Origin: Phenylobacterium sp.
GTDB lineage: Bacteria; Pseudomonadota; Alphaproteobacteria; Caulobacterales; Caulobacteraceae
Assembly (NCBI RefSeq): GCF_013911965.1
Contig: NZ_JACESE010000012.1
Coordinates: 58,504-122,503 of the forward strand
Direction: 5' to 3'
DNA length: 64,000 nt
Each line of letters begins with the position of its first letter. Positions within the stretch are counted from its first letter, which is position 1. The notes below the pieces were generated by a model. That model worked only from the letters and a program-made list of their open reading frames with translations, did not search any database and was not told the origin of the DNA. Made by a program: the position numbers and the translations under genes. Positions 35,702 through 44,207 of this stretch are shown here, piece by piece.

Positions 35702-36157
35702 ATGGAAACTTCATTTGGACGATCTGGCGAAAGATCGAATTCTTACAACGCAGAGAATTATACACCTCTCATGTATCGCTTCCACTTGGCGGCCAGCACT
35801 CTATTCAAGCTGACCTCGACTTGGCGCGCCAAGTGCGGCAATGATTCTGAAGCCCTCTATGTATACACCGCCTTCCTACTCGCCCTGGCGGCCGAGGCGG
35901 TGAAGACGGTTGGGATGAGCGAGGAAGACGCCTCCGCCGAAGTCTCAGCGACACTTTCAGCCTTCAGTGTAAGCTCAATGACGAATATTCCGCGGGAGAC
36001 GGTCCGGCGGAAGCTGAAGATCCTCGCCGAGCGCGGCATGATCCGGCAGGGTCCCGGCTCGGCCTACACGCTGACGCTCGCCCGCGAGGCGATCCGCGAG
36101 TTCGTCCAGCGCGCGACGCCGCTCGAAATGCCCTATGACTGGGAGGCGCTCCAGTGA
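35702..36157 (+). CDS. Winged-helix DNA-binding regulator
   Basis: This 151-residue protein has an N-terminal helical half (YRFHLAASTLFKLTSTWRAK) and a C-terminal winged helix-turn-helix with SSMTNIPRETVRRKLKILAERGMIRQGP as recognition helix and wing. It resembles MarR/GntR-type wings but matches no family I can name with confidence. A perfect palindrome 71 bases upstream may be its autoregulatory site. The next gene begins with a GTGA overlap, so it leads a three-gene operon. The N-terminal codons are AT-richer than the rest. Confidence 0.7.
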   Translation: METSFGRSGERSNSYNAENYTPLMYRFHLAASTLFKLTSTWRAKCGNDSEALYVYTAFLLALAAEAVKTVGMSEEDASAEVSATLSAFSVSSMTNIPRETVRRKLKILAERGMIRQGPGSAYTLTLAREAIREFVQRATPLEMPYDWEALQ

Positions 36158-36825
36158 CCGGTCAGGACGAGGATCGGGTGGTGGCGCTCCATGGCGCCTG
36201 GGGCCCGAAGGATCCGCCGGCCCCCAAGGCGCCGGCCCACCCCTACTTCTTCGGATCGGGCCTGCTGGCCGAAGCCGGCGGCCGCCGGACGATCGAATAC
36301 TGCCTGCTCGACGCCTTCTCGACCATCGCGCTCAAGTTCCGCGCCGACTGGGAGCTGAACTGGATGGGCCGGCGCTCCCGCTGGCAGCCAGACGCCCCGG
36401 CGCTGGCCGGTCTGCTCATGCTGCGCATGGCGCTGGCTGGCGAGACCGTGGTGATCGCCTCGCGGGACGAGGAGGAGTGCCGCCTGCCGATCTGCGCCAT
36501 CGAGGACGCCTTCGAGGTGCTCTGCGCCGACGCGCTCTATGAGGATGATGATCTGCGCCGCCATGCGCCGGCCGCCGCCGCCCGTATGGCGCAGGCCCAT
36601 CGCGAGGCCCTGCAGACCGAACACACCGCCTTCCTGGTCGCCGCCCGCCTGCACGAGGTCTGGTCGATGGCCGAGGCGGCCCGCCGCGCGCCGGCCGAGC
36701 AGCGGTCTCCGGCGCAGATCGTGCCCTTTGCGCCGAAGGAAGATCGCCATCCTGAGCGGGCGCCGCTCTTCGGCCGTCCGTTCCGGCGCCGGCCGCGCCC
36801 CTGCAGCGAAGGTCCCGCACAATGA
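36154..36825 (+). CDS. Hypothetical protein of the regulator operon
   Basis: I do not recognise this 223-residue soluble protein. GTG 36154 overlaps the upstream stop (GTGA). The middle part (RRTIEYCLLDAFSTIALKFRADWELNW) is helical, and the segment around LAGLLMLRMALAGETVVIASRDEEECRLP looks like the start of a winged-helix-like or acyl-binding fold, but this is speculative. The C-terminus is Arg/Pro-rich and probably disordered. It is translationally coupled to both neighbours, so it should act with them. Confidence 0.65.
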   Translation: MTGQDEDRVVALHGAWGPKDPPAPKAPAHPYFFGSGLLAEAGGRRTIEYCLLDAFSTIALKFRADWELNWMGRRSRWQPDAPALAGLLMLRMALAGETVVIASRDEEECRLPICAIEDAFEVLCADALYEDDDLRRHAPAAAARMAQAHREALQTEHTAFLVAARLHEVWSMAEAARRAPAEQRSPAQIVPFAPKEDRHPERAPLFGRPFRRRPRPCSEGPAQ

Positions 36826-37154
36826 GCCAGCCAGGCCAAGTCCTCACGGCCGTCGTCGGGCCGCTGGGGTTTCCGATCACCCGCGACACCCTGCCGGCGC
36901 CCGACACCGTCCGGTGGAACGCGCGCCGCAAGGCGGAACTGCTGCTGGCGATCCGGGCCGAGCTGATCTCGCTGCGCGAGGCGGTCGACCTCTACCGGCT
37001 GTCGGCCGAGGAGATCATGGGCTGGTCGCGGCTCTTCGAGCGCCACGGCCTAGAGGGCCTCAAGACGACCAAGGCGCAAGCCTATCGCCAAGGCCGGCGT
37101 CGCCACCCCCCAACCGAGCGCGACGATCGGCCGGTGGAGATCCCCGCCGCCTGA
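36822..37154 (+). CDS. DUF1153/SciP-family protein
   Basis: The 110-residue protein has the DUF1153 core: GPLGFPITRDTLPAPDTVRWNARRKAELL followed by ISLREAVDLYRLSAEEIMGWSRLFERHGLEGL, a helix-turn-helix. SciP of Caulobacter, which represses CtrA-activated transcription, belongs to this family. This copy has an extra N-terminal tail and a basic C-terminus and sits in a different operon type from canonical sciP, so it is probably a paralogue. ATG 36822 overlaps the upstream stop. A CtrA-like box precedes the operon. Confidence 0.85.
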   Translation: MSQPGQVLTAVVGPLGFPITRDTLPAPDTVRWNARRKAELLLAIRAELISLREAVDLYRLSAEEIMGWSRLFERHGLEGLKTTKAQAYRQGRRRHPPTERDDRPVEIPAA

Positions 37155-37167
37155 CGGGCCGTTCCCC

Positions 37168-37956
37168 CTAGGCGGGGGTCTCCACCACCTGCAGGTTCGC
37201 GACGCCGGCCTCGCGCAGGACCGAGATCAGTTCGGTGAGAGTGGCCTCCACCTCGCCGGGGTCCCGGCCCCGCACGACCAGGTTCGTGCCGAAGCCGTCC
37301 TGCCCATAGAACGGATAGCTGCCGAGCGAGAGCCCCGGATGGGCCTTGGCCACCGCTTCCAGCGGCGCGGCCACCGCGCCCTCGCCCGATCCCTCGACGC
37401 GCAGCGTCCGGGAAACGACCACCGCCCCGCCCTTCAGGCGCGGACCGACGTCCTGCAGCATGCCGCGCATGATCTGGGGCACGCCGGCGAGCACGAAGAC
37501 GTTGCCGATGGTGAAGCCGGGCGGGCCCTGGACCGGGTTGTTCACCAGTTCCCCGCCGTCCGGCACGCGCGCCATGCGCCGCCGCGCGGCGTTCAGTTCG
37601 TCGCCCCACCGCGCTTCCATCATGGCGATGATGTCCGGGTGCTCGTGGAGTTCGACCCCGAAGGCGGCGGCGACGGCGTCGGCGGTGATGTCGTCATGGG
37701 TCGGTCCGATGCCGCCGGTGGTGATGACATAGTCGTAGCGGGACCGCAGGGCGTTCAGGGCCGCGACGATCTCCTCTTGCACGTCGGCGACGGTTCGCGC
37801 CTCAGCCAGATCGACGCCGTGGGCGCCGAGGTATCTGGCGATGTCCCGGAGATTGGTGTCCTGCGTGCGGCCGGAAAGGATCTCGTCCCCGATGATCAGC
37901 ACGGCGGCGGTCACCCGCCCCTGCGTGAACGGATCGGATCTATCGGCCGTCGGCAT
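37168..37956 (-). CDS. CinA-type competence/damage-inducible protein A domain (molybdopterin-binding)
   Basis: This 262-residue protein has the MoCF-like fold: AAVLIIGDEILSGRTQDTN, a YDYVITTGGIGPTHDDITADAVA motif and a FVLAGVPQIMRGML segment. It lacks the C-terminal deamidase domain of full CinA, as is usual for the stand-alone alphaproteobacterial form. ATG 37956 has GGAG 11 bases upstream; an extended frame to 38376 is low-complexity. Its role may be pyridine-nucleotide or molybdopterin metabolism; the family is not well resolved. It is the last ordinary chromosomal gene before the conjugation block. Confidence 0.88.
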   Translation of the reverse strand: MPTADRSDPFTQGRVTAAVLIIGDEILSGRTQDTNLRDIARYLGAHGVDLAEARTVADVQEEIVAALNALRSRYDYVITTGGIGPTHDDITADAVAAAFGVELHEHPDIIAMMEARWGDELNAARRRMARVPDGGELVNNPVQGPPGFTIGNVFVLAGVPQIMRGMLQDVGPRLKGGAVVVSRTLRVEGSGEGAVAAPLEAVAKAHPGLSLGSYPFYGQDGFGTNLVVRGRDPGEVEATLTELISVLREAGVANLQVVETPA

Positions 37957-38688
37957 CGAACGGAACTCCTGCGAAGATGGTGCGCCCGCAGCCCTTGCAG
38001 GGCGGCGCGAGTGTGACGTGGTGCGTACGCAGCGCAAGCCCAGGCAGACGCAGGCTCGCACCAGACGCGGGCCGTGACCGGGGCCCCCGTCGGTCTGGTG
38101 TCCCCGTCTTCGCCAACGTCGGCGAGCGCGACCTGACCGTGCAGGCCAGGCCGCTCGCCCTGGCGCACTCCAGCCGTCCGTGATCAGGGGATGTGTCGTG
38201 CAGGCGGCGTTTCGGCTGATCCCGACCGGCGTCGTCTTCGAACCCGCCCGCCAGGCGATCATGGCGACAAGGGCTCCGTCGGGCCGCGGCGCCTGGGGTC
38301 GAGGCCGGAAGCGCCCAACACCGCCCGTCGCGCGAAAAAACCTTCGCGGCGCAAGGGTGGTTTTGGGCGTTAGCACGCTCGAAACGGCGCCAGCGGCGCC
38401 AGCCAGGCGCCGACATCGGCGCCCATTTTGGGCAGACCCTTCCAGAAGATCAGCGATTTCCTTGACTTAGATCCTGACCGGTGACGCCACGGCGTCTCGT
38501 CTCGCCCTGGCGTCTGACGCCGCCCAGCCCGCACCAGCCGCCCCATCACCCGTTCGTGGGCCGGTTTTTCGGGGAATTCTGCGGCTGTCTATCCGCAACC
38601 TTGCGGAGTCGCACGCGCGGCGAAACGGCGCCAGCACAACCCATGGTCGGCCGCACGTTGCGGCGAAGACGAGGTGGGAGGCACGCCG
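37957..38688. other. Gene-poor 730-base gap before the conjugation operon
   Basis: I find no convincing gene. One minus-strand frame ends with a Cys-rich stretch (PPCKGCGRTIF) that may be a remnant of a zinc-ribbon protein, but it has no good start. The right half has clustered GGCGCC palindromes near 38384-38432 and a 15-base direct repeat CGAAACGGCGCCAGC at 38380-38394 and 38621-38635. This gap is a candidate left border of the mobile segment, and the virB promoter should lie here. Confidence 0.5.
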
Positions 38689-39015
38689 ATGGGACGAGCA
38701 GCCAAACTTGAACCGAGCCGGAGCCGAGCGCTTATAGCGACCGGCGGCGCGATCGCCATCTGGATGATGGCGGGCCCGGCCCTGGCGCAAAGCGCCCCGG
38801 TGGGCGGCCAGATCGGGGGCTTTATCGACAACATTGTCGAGCTCCTGAACTCCAGCGTCATCCGCGGTCTGGCGATCATCGCCGTGATCTTGACGGGCAT
38901 AGCCTGGATGTTCGGCCATCTCGACCTTCGCCGCGCGGGCTCGGTGATCGTCGGGATCATCGTGATCTTCAGCGCCGCGGCGATCGTCGACCTGATCGTC
39001 GGCTCGGGCGGCTGA
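38689..39015 (+). CDS. virB2: VirB2-like conjugative pilin
   Basis: This 108-residue protein starts at ATG 38689 after GGGAGG. It has a long signal peptide ending near GPALAQS, a short loop and two hydrophobic helices (RGLAIIAVILTGIAWMFG and RAGSVIVGIIVIFSAAAIVDLIV), the TrbC/VirB2 pilin layout. It forms the pilus of the type IV secretion system encoded downstream. It is the first gene of the operon; VirB1 lytic transglycosylase is not present. virB3 follows after four bases. Confidence 0.85.
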   Translation: MGRAAKLEPSRSRALIATGGAIAIWMMAGPALAQSAPVGGQIGGFIDNIVELLNSSVIRGLAIIAVILTGIAWMFGHLDLRRAGSVIVGIIVIFSAAAIVDLIVGSGG

Positions 39016-39019
39016 TTCG

Positions 39020-39364
39020 ATGCAAAGCCTGCCCCCCTCTCCTTCGGAGCGGCCGCTCTTCTTGGCCTGCACGCGTCCGGCCATGGTCGCGGGCGTGCCC
39101 ATGGAGGCCGTCGGCCTCAATCTGATCGTGTCGGCGAGCATCTTCCTCCTGGCCGGCTCGCCGGCCTGGCTGAGCCTTGCCGTCGTGCTGCACGTCCTCT
39201 TCCGATCCATCTGTCGCCAGGACCCCTACGCCTTCCGCGTCCTTCGCCTCTTCCTGCTGACCCGGGCCGGCCGCGTCTCGCGCACCTTCGGCGGTGTGAG
39301 CTTCGCCCCCAGCCCGACGAAGCGCGCCTTCACGCCCCGGGAGGCGCTCCGTGGCGCGGCTTGA
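39020..39364 (+). CDS. virB3: VirB3-like protein
   Basis: This 114-residue protein has the short N-terminal RPLFLACTRPAMVAGVPMEAVGLNLIV region and one to two adjacent hydrophobic segments typical of VirB3/TrbD, followed by a basic tail. It is an inner-membrane partner of the VirB4 ATPase. The end overlaps the virB4 start by 14 bases. Length and order agree with the standard virB operon. Confidence 0.85.
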   Translation: MQSLPPSPSERPLFLACTRPAMVAGVPMEAVGLNLIVSASIFLLAGSPAWLSLAVVLHVLFRSICRQDPYAFRVLRLFLLTRAGRVSRTFGGVSFAPSPTKRAFTPREALRGAA

Positions 39365-41711
39365 CCTCAACATCGGCAGACTGGGGCGATCGGGCCCGCG
39401 GCCCGATCTCATCTGTGACCAGCTGCCCTACGCCTTCCACTTGAGCGACGATATCGTCGCCTTGGACAGCCAAGCCCTGATGATGAGCTTTTCGCTGCAA
39501 GGCGTGGGCTTCGAGGCCTGCGAGGCCGAGGTCATCGAAGGGCGGGTCGCCCAACTCAATAGCGCCTGGCGCAATCTCGCACAGGAGCGTCTTGCGGTAT
39601 GGCACCACGTCCTGAGGCGCCCCGCACAGGCGCCGGCGCGCGGCGCGCCTCGATCGGCGTTTGGCGCGCAATTGGACGAGGCCTACCGGCGGCGGCTGGA
39701 CGCCCTTCAGCTCTTCGAGACGCAACTCTACCTGACCTTGGTCCTCCGGCCGGCCGACGCGGCGGGCGCAGGTCTTGGCGGAGCGGCTTCTGCGACCGCC
39801 GATCTTGAAGCCCCGGCTCGAAAGCTGCGGACGGCCGGACAGGAGCTCTGCGCCCTCCTCGAGCGGTATGGCCCGCGCCCCTTGAAGCTCTACACGCGCG
39901 GCGGGCTCATCTTCTCTGAGCCGATGGAGCTTGTTGCGCGCCTGCTTTCGGGGGCGGAGACGCCCGTTCCGCTCGTCCGCGGCCGCTTGGCCGGCGGCGC
40001 GCCAGGCCTTCGGCTCATCTTCGGCCGCGAAAGCCTGGAGATCCGCGACGCCGCCGCCTCGACCTATGGGGCGATGTTCAGTCTGAAGGAGTATCCGGCT
40101 CGCACCCCACCGGGCTTGTGGGACAGCCTCCTCGCCCTGCCCTTTCCGCTGACCCTCACCCAGAGCTTCGCCTTTCTCTCAAAGCCTGCGGCGCTCGCAA
40201 TTCTGACGCGCAAGCAGAACCAGATGGTCTCGGCTCGCGATCCGGCGGCCTCGCAGACGGCCGCGCTGAGCCAGGCGGCCGATGATCTGGCCTCCAACCG
40301 CTTCGCCATGGGCGAACACCACGCCAGCGTTCTCGTCTATGCCGATAGTCCCGCCGCCTTGGCTGATCGGATGGCCCGGATGCGCGCGCTGCTGGCCGAA
40401 AGCGGGCTGGTCGCCGCGCGCGACGATCTGGGGCTTGTGGCGAGCTTTTGGGCGCAATTCCCGGGCGTCTTCGGACAGCGTCTGCGCCCAGCCCCGATCA
40501 CCTCGGACAACTTCTCGGCCCTGGCGCCCTTTCACACCCACCCTCGGGGCGCTGAGAGGGGCCATTGGGGCGCTCCGATCACGACCCTGCGCACCAGCGC
40601 CGGATCCCCCTATCGATTCCACCTGCATGTGGAAGATGTGGGTCACACCTTCATCTGCGGCCCCACAGGCTCGGGTAAGACCGTCGTCCAGAATTTCCTG
40701 CTCAGCCAGCTCGAGGGGGCCGAGGCCCAGGCCATCCTGATCGACAAGGATCGTGGGGGCGAGATCTTTGTCCGCGCCAGCGAAGGCGTCTACCTCACCT
40801 TCGATCCTGGCGAGCCCACCGGACTTGCGCCGCTCAAGCGCCTGGAGCCGACGGCGGCGAACCAGGCCTTTCTCACCGATCTCATCGCAACGCTGGTGCG
40901 CTCGCCCGATGCGCCGCTCGCAAGCGCGGCTGAGCGGCGCATCGCCGCTGCGGTCGCGGCGATGGCGGCCCTGCCGGCGGAGCAACGGAGCTTCGCCGCC
41001 CTGCGGACGCTGCTCGGGCCGGCGCAGAACGATGGGCTGGCGGCTCGGCTGGCGCCCTGGTGTGCGGGCGAGCCCCTCGGCTGGGTGTTCGACAACGCCG
41101 AGGATGTGCTTTCGCTTTCGCCGTCGCTGATGGGCATCGACGTCACTCACTTCCTCGACGCCCCGAAGATCCGCGCGCCGCTGATGATGTACCTGCTTCA
41201 TCGCATCAGCGCTCGGGTCGATGGCCGCAGGTTAGTGGTCGACATCGACGAGTTCTGGAAGGCCCTGGGCGATGAGGCGTTTCGGGGCTTCGCCCAAGAC
41301 GGACTGAAGACCTACCGCAAGCAGAACGCCAGCCTGGTGCTAGCCACGCAGTCGCCGGCGGACGTCCTGAAGAGCGACATCGCCCACACCCTTCTCGAGC
41401 AGTGCGCGACCAAGATCTACCTGCCCAACCCGCAGGCGAGCCTCACCGACTATGTCGACGGGTTTGGTTTGAGCCGTCGCGAGTACGACCTCGTCCGCGC
41501 CGAGCTTTCGGCGGGCAAGCGACAGTTCCTCATCAAACAGGGCGCCCACGCCGTCGTCGCCGAGCTCCGGCTCGACGGCTTGAAGCTCGAGCTCGCCGTC
41601 CTCTCCGGGCGTGCGGAGAGCCTGGCCATTCTCGACCCGCTGCGCCGCACGCTCGGCGATCACCCGCAGCAGTGGCTGCCGGCCTTCAACGAATGGAGCC
41701 AATCGCAATGA
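39351..41711 (+). CDS. virB4: VirB4 ATPase
   Basis: This 786-residue cytoplasmic/inner-membrane ATPase energises pilus assembly and transfer. Walker A is GPTGSGKTVVQNFLLSQ at about residue 437, with Walker B in GRRLVVDIDEFWKAL and the later SLVLATQSPADVL characteristic of VirB4/CagE. It starts at GTG 39351 within virB3. The protein is full length and shows no disrupted motif. It overlaps virB5 by four bases. Confidence 0.94.
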   Translation: MARLDLNIGRLGRSGPRPDLICDQLPYAFHLSDDIVALDSQALMMSFSLQGVGFEACEAEVIEGRVAQLNSAWRNLAQERLAVWHHVLRRPAQAPARGAPRSAFGAQLDEAYRRRLDALQLFETQLYLTLVLRPADAAGAGLGGAASATADLEAPARKLRTAGQELCALLERYGPRPLKLYTRGGLIFSEPMELVARLLSGAETPVPLVRGRLAGGAPGLRLIFGRESLEIRDAAASTYGAMFSLKEYPARTPPGLWDSLLALPFPLTLTQSFAFLSKPAALAILTRKQNQMVSARDPAASQTAALSQAADDLASNRFAMGEHHASVLVYADSPAALADRMARMRALLAESGLVAARDDLGLVASFWAQFPGVFGQRLRPAPITSDNFSALAPFHTHPRGAERGHWGAPITTLRTSAGSPYRFHLHVEDVGHTFICGPTGSGKTVVQNFLLSQLEGAEAQAILIDKDRGGEIFVRASEGVYLTFDPGEPTGLAPLKRLEPTAANQAFLTDLIATLVRSPDAPLASAAERRIAAAVAAMAALPAEQRSFAALRTLLGPAQNDGLAARLAPWCAGEPLGWVFDNAEDVLSLSPSLMGIDVTHFLDAPKIRAPLMMYLLHRISARVDGRRLVVDIDEFWKALGDEAFRGFAQDGLKTYRKQNASLVLATQSPADVLKSDIAHTLLEQCATKIYLPNPQASLTDYVDGFGLSRREYDLVRAELSAGKRQFLIKQGAHAVVAELRLDGLKLELAVLSGRAESLAILDPLRRTLGDHPQQWLPAFNEWSQSQ

Positions 41712-42418
41712 AGCGACATCTTGTGACCACCGCCGTCTTCGCCGGAAGCTTCCTGGCGGCCACCGCGCCGGCGGCGATGATCGTTCATGACCCCACCAAC
41801 TTCGCCAAGCTGGTCGAACAGGCGCGCACGGCGATCGACCAGCTGGAGACCCTGAAGCGGCAGGTGGCCGAGACGGAAAAGCTGGTGACGGCCCTGGAGA
41901 ACGGGGCTGAGCTCGGGACGGTGGCCGATGTCCTGAGCGCACCAGAGGTCAGCGCAGCTTTGCCGGCCGCAGCCGATCTTGGCGGCCTCGCCGCCGAGAT
42001 CGAGGGTTTGGGCGAGCTCGGCGCGCGCGCAAAGGCCATTCGCCGGGCCGAACGCATCTATACGCCCGACGAGGCCAGCCCGCATGCCGCCGCGCTGGAA
42101 CGCTCCGGCGCCCGGGTCGCCCGAGATCTCGCCCTCACCGAAGCGGTCAGCGAGGCGCTGACGGCCCGCGATCGCGCGCTCCAGGACCTCGCCCAGACGG
42201 CGGCCAGCGCCGAGAGCCCGCGCGCCGTGCTGGATGTTCAGGCCCAGGCGCAAGCGGCCACGGCGCGCGCCGCCAACGATCAGTTGCGGCTGGCGGCCCT
42301 GCAGTGGGCGGCCCGCGCCCAGGAAGCTCAGGAGGCGCAGCGGCTGGCCGAGGCGGCCGCGGCCGCGCGCGCCGAGCGCCGGGCTTTGTTCCGCGCCACC
42401 TTCGCGCCTGAAGCCTAG
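41708..42418 (+). CDS. virB5: VirB5-like (TrbJ) minor pilus protein
   Basis: The 236-residue protein starts with an ATGA overlap at 41708. A signal peptide (1 to about 22, ATAPAAMIV) is followed by the TrbJ/VirB5 pattern: VHDPTNFAKLVEQARTAIDQLETLKRQV and a long alanine-rich coiled-coil. It is a periplasmic/pilus-tip component of the secretion system. The coiled-coil region is particularly Ala/Glu/Arg-rich at the C-terminus. Order and size are normal for the family. Confidence 0.82.
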   Translation: MKRHLVTTAVFAGSFLAATAPAAMIVHDPTNFAKLVEQARTAIDQLETLKRQVAETEKLVTALENGAELGTVADVLSAPEVSAALPAAADLGGLAAEIEGLGELGARAKAIRRAERIYTPDEASPHAAALERSGARVARDLALTEAVSEALTARDRALQDLAQTAASAESPRAVLDVQAQAQAATARAANDQLRLAALQWAARAQEAQEAQRLAEAAAAARAERRALFRATFAPEA

Positions 42419-42448
42419 GCGCCCAAATGTCCAGACGCGCAGGGGCTG

Positions 42449-43345
42449 ATGGCCATGCCGGCCGCCTTTGAGATCTTCACGCCGGCCTATGACTATGTGG
42501 ATGGCCGGCTAGAGGCTCTGCTCGCCGAGCGCTTGGGGGCGGTTCTGGCCGAGAACGCTCCGGCGATCCGGGCGGCCCTGGTGCTCTACGTCCTGCTCCA
42601 CGGGTTTTCGATCCTGCGCGGGGCGATTGCTGAACCGGTGATGGAGTTTGTGGTCCGCAGCCTAAAGCTCGCGGTCATCGCCGCCTTGGCCGGCGCCCCG
42701 GCCTACCAGGATTACGTCACCGAACCGCTCTTCCATATCCTGCCGCAGACCGTGGCGCGCGCGATCAGCGGAGGGACCGCGCCCGACATCGGGGCGGCCT
42801 TTGACCAGTTTTACGCCCGGGCGGCGTACCTGGCCGAAGACCTGAATGAAGCGGCGAGCCTCACCCATCCGGGACCCTGGCTCGTGGCCGCGCTGGTCTA
42901 CGGCAGCGCGGCCCTAACGGCGGCGATCGGCTTTGGCATCGTTCTCATGGCCAAGGTGGCGCTGGCGCTCTTGATCGCGCTTGGCCCGTTCTTCGTCGCC
43001 TGTGCGCTCTTCGAAGCCACGCGCCGCTACTTCTTCGGCTGGCTTGGCCAGGCGGTGAACTACATCATCCTGTTTGGCCTCATCCTCGCGGTGCTGCAGC
43101 TGGTGTTTGGCGTCGTCGCCGATCAGTGGCCACAGATCGAGGGCGGCGATCCCGTGGCCGGCGGTCTCACCTTCGTCGCGCTCTGCCTGCTCGCGGCGCT
43201 CTTCTTCTTTCAGACGCCGGCCATCGCCGCCGGCATCGCAGGCGGCGCCCATGCGGGCCTCTCCGATTTCGCCGCCGCCACCGGCCTTGGGCGGCTGCCC
43301 CACGCCGCCGCGCCGCATGTCGGCCATCTGGGAAGGAACAGATGA
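42449..43345 (+). CDS. virB6: VirB6/TrbL inner-membrane channel protein
   Basis: This 298-residue polytopic protein has six or so hydrophobic helices, with FGIVLMAKVALALLIALGPFFVACALFEATRRYFFGWLGQAVNYIILFGL as the hallmark central block of VirB6/TrbL (split here only by description). It forms part of the inner-membrane translocation pore. The start is ATG 42449 (ATG 42455 is also possible). The stop overlaps the next small lipoprotein gene as ATGA. Confidence 0.88.
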   Translation: MAMPAAFEIFTPAYDYVDGRLEALLAERLGAVLAENAPAIRAALVLYVLLHGFSILRGAIAEPVMEFVVRSLKLAVIAALAGAPAYQDYVTEPLFHILPQTVARAISGGTAPDIGAAFDQFYARAAYLAEDLNEAASLTHPGPWLVAALVYGSAALTAAIGFGIVLMAKVALALLIALGPFFVACALFEATRRYFFGWLGQAVNYIILFGLILAVLQLVFGVVADQWPQIEGGDPVAGGLTFVALCLLAALFFFQTPAIAAGIAGGAHAGLSDFAAATGLGRLPHAAAPHVGHLGRNR

Positions 43346-43533
43346 TGATCCGCCTCACCCTGCTGGCGGCGAGCCTGACGCTTTGCAGCTGCGCCGCCGA
43401 CGCCCGCCATCTGCCTGTGTGCGATGGCCGCCATCTTCGCCCGGCCAATCCCTATGGCTCGATCCTCACCGCGCCAGCGGCGGCGGCGGCGGCGGCGTCT
43501 GACATGCCCGGCGGCTCTGGAGGCTGCGCATGA
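43342..43533 (+). CDS. virB7: VirB7-like small lipoprotein
   Basis: This 63-residue protein has a lipoprotein signal with lipobox LCSC near residue 16-18. The mature part has CDGRHLRPANPYGS, a segment shared by VirB7/TraN-type lipoproteins, and then an Ala-rich tail and GGSGGC. It stabilises VirB9 in the outer-membrane core. It is easily missed because of its size and lies exactly in the virB7 position, coupled to both virB6 and virB8 (ATGA). Confidence 0.75.
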   Translation: MMIRLTLLAASLTLCSCAADARHLPVCDGRHLRPANPYGSILTAPAAAAAAASDMPGGSGGCA

Positions 43534-44207
43534 GCGTGAAGTCCGACGACTTGAAGGTCTATTTCCAAGAGGCGCGCAGTTGGAACGCCGAGCGCCTGAA
43601 GTCGGCCGAGGCGAGCCGTCGTACGGCATGGCGGGTCGCCGCAGCCGCGTGCGGAGTGACCGTCGCCTGCGCCGGAGCGCTGGCCGCGCTCAGCCCGCTC
43701 AAACGTGTCGAGCCGTACGTGGTGCGGGTCGACCGCGCCACCGGGGCGGTCGACGTCATGACCGCGCTCAAGGACGAGCGGCCGCTCACCTATGACGAGG
43801 CGGTCACCAAGCACTTTCTGGCCCAGTACGTCCGGGCCCGGGAAGGCTGGCTCGCCCCAGCCGCGAGCGCCGATTTCGAACAGGTGGCGATCATGTCGAC
43901 GCCGGCCGAGCAGCAGAGGTGGGCCGCGCTCGTCGACGCTGACGCCCCTGAGAGCCCGCAGAACCTCTACGGCGCGCAGGCTCAGGTGGAGATCGAGATT
44001 CGGGCGATCAGCTTCATCAACGACCAAGTCGCCGCCGTCCGCTTCCACCGGCGCGTCCGGCGGCCCGGCCAGATGACGCTCAGCGACTGGGTGGCGACGG
44101 TGGCGTTTGGCTACACCCGCGCGCCGATGTCGGAGGCCGACCGGCTACGCAATCCGCTCGGCTTCCAGGTGTCGAGCTACCGCGCTGATCCCGAGGTGAC
44201 GCCATGA
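43530..44207 (+). CDS. virB8: VirB8
   Basis: This 225-residue bitopic inner-membrane protein has a short cytoplasmic N-terminus (YFQEARSWNAERLKSAEASRR), one transmembrane segment near residues 32-52 and a periplasmic domain with LKRVEPYVVRVDRATGAVDV and NPLGFQVSSYRADPE, typical of VirB8. It nucleates assembly of the secretion channel. ATGA overlaps link it to virB7 and virB9. Confidence 0.92.
   Translation: MSVKSDDLKVYFQEARSWNAERLKSAEASRRTAWRVAAAACGVTVACAGALAALSPLKRVEPYVVRVDRATGAVDVMTALKDERPLTYDEAVTKHFLAQYVRAREGWLAPAASADFEQVAIMSTPAEQQRWAALVDADAPESPQNLYGAQAQVEIEIRAISFINDQVAAVRFHRRVRRPGQMTLSDWVATVAFGYTRAPMSEADRLRNPLGFQVSSYRADPEVTP

Noticed and set aside
37940-38416. Cys-containing minus-strand frame in the gap before virB2
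   Set aside because: The PPCKGCGRTIF end is suggestive of a zinc ribbon, but there is no sensible start and the upstream part is low-complexity.
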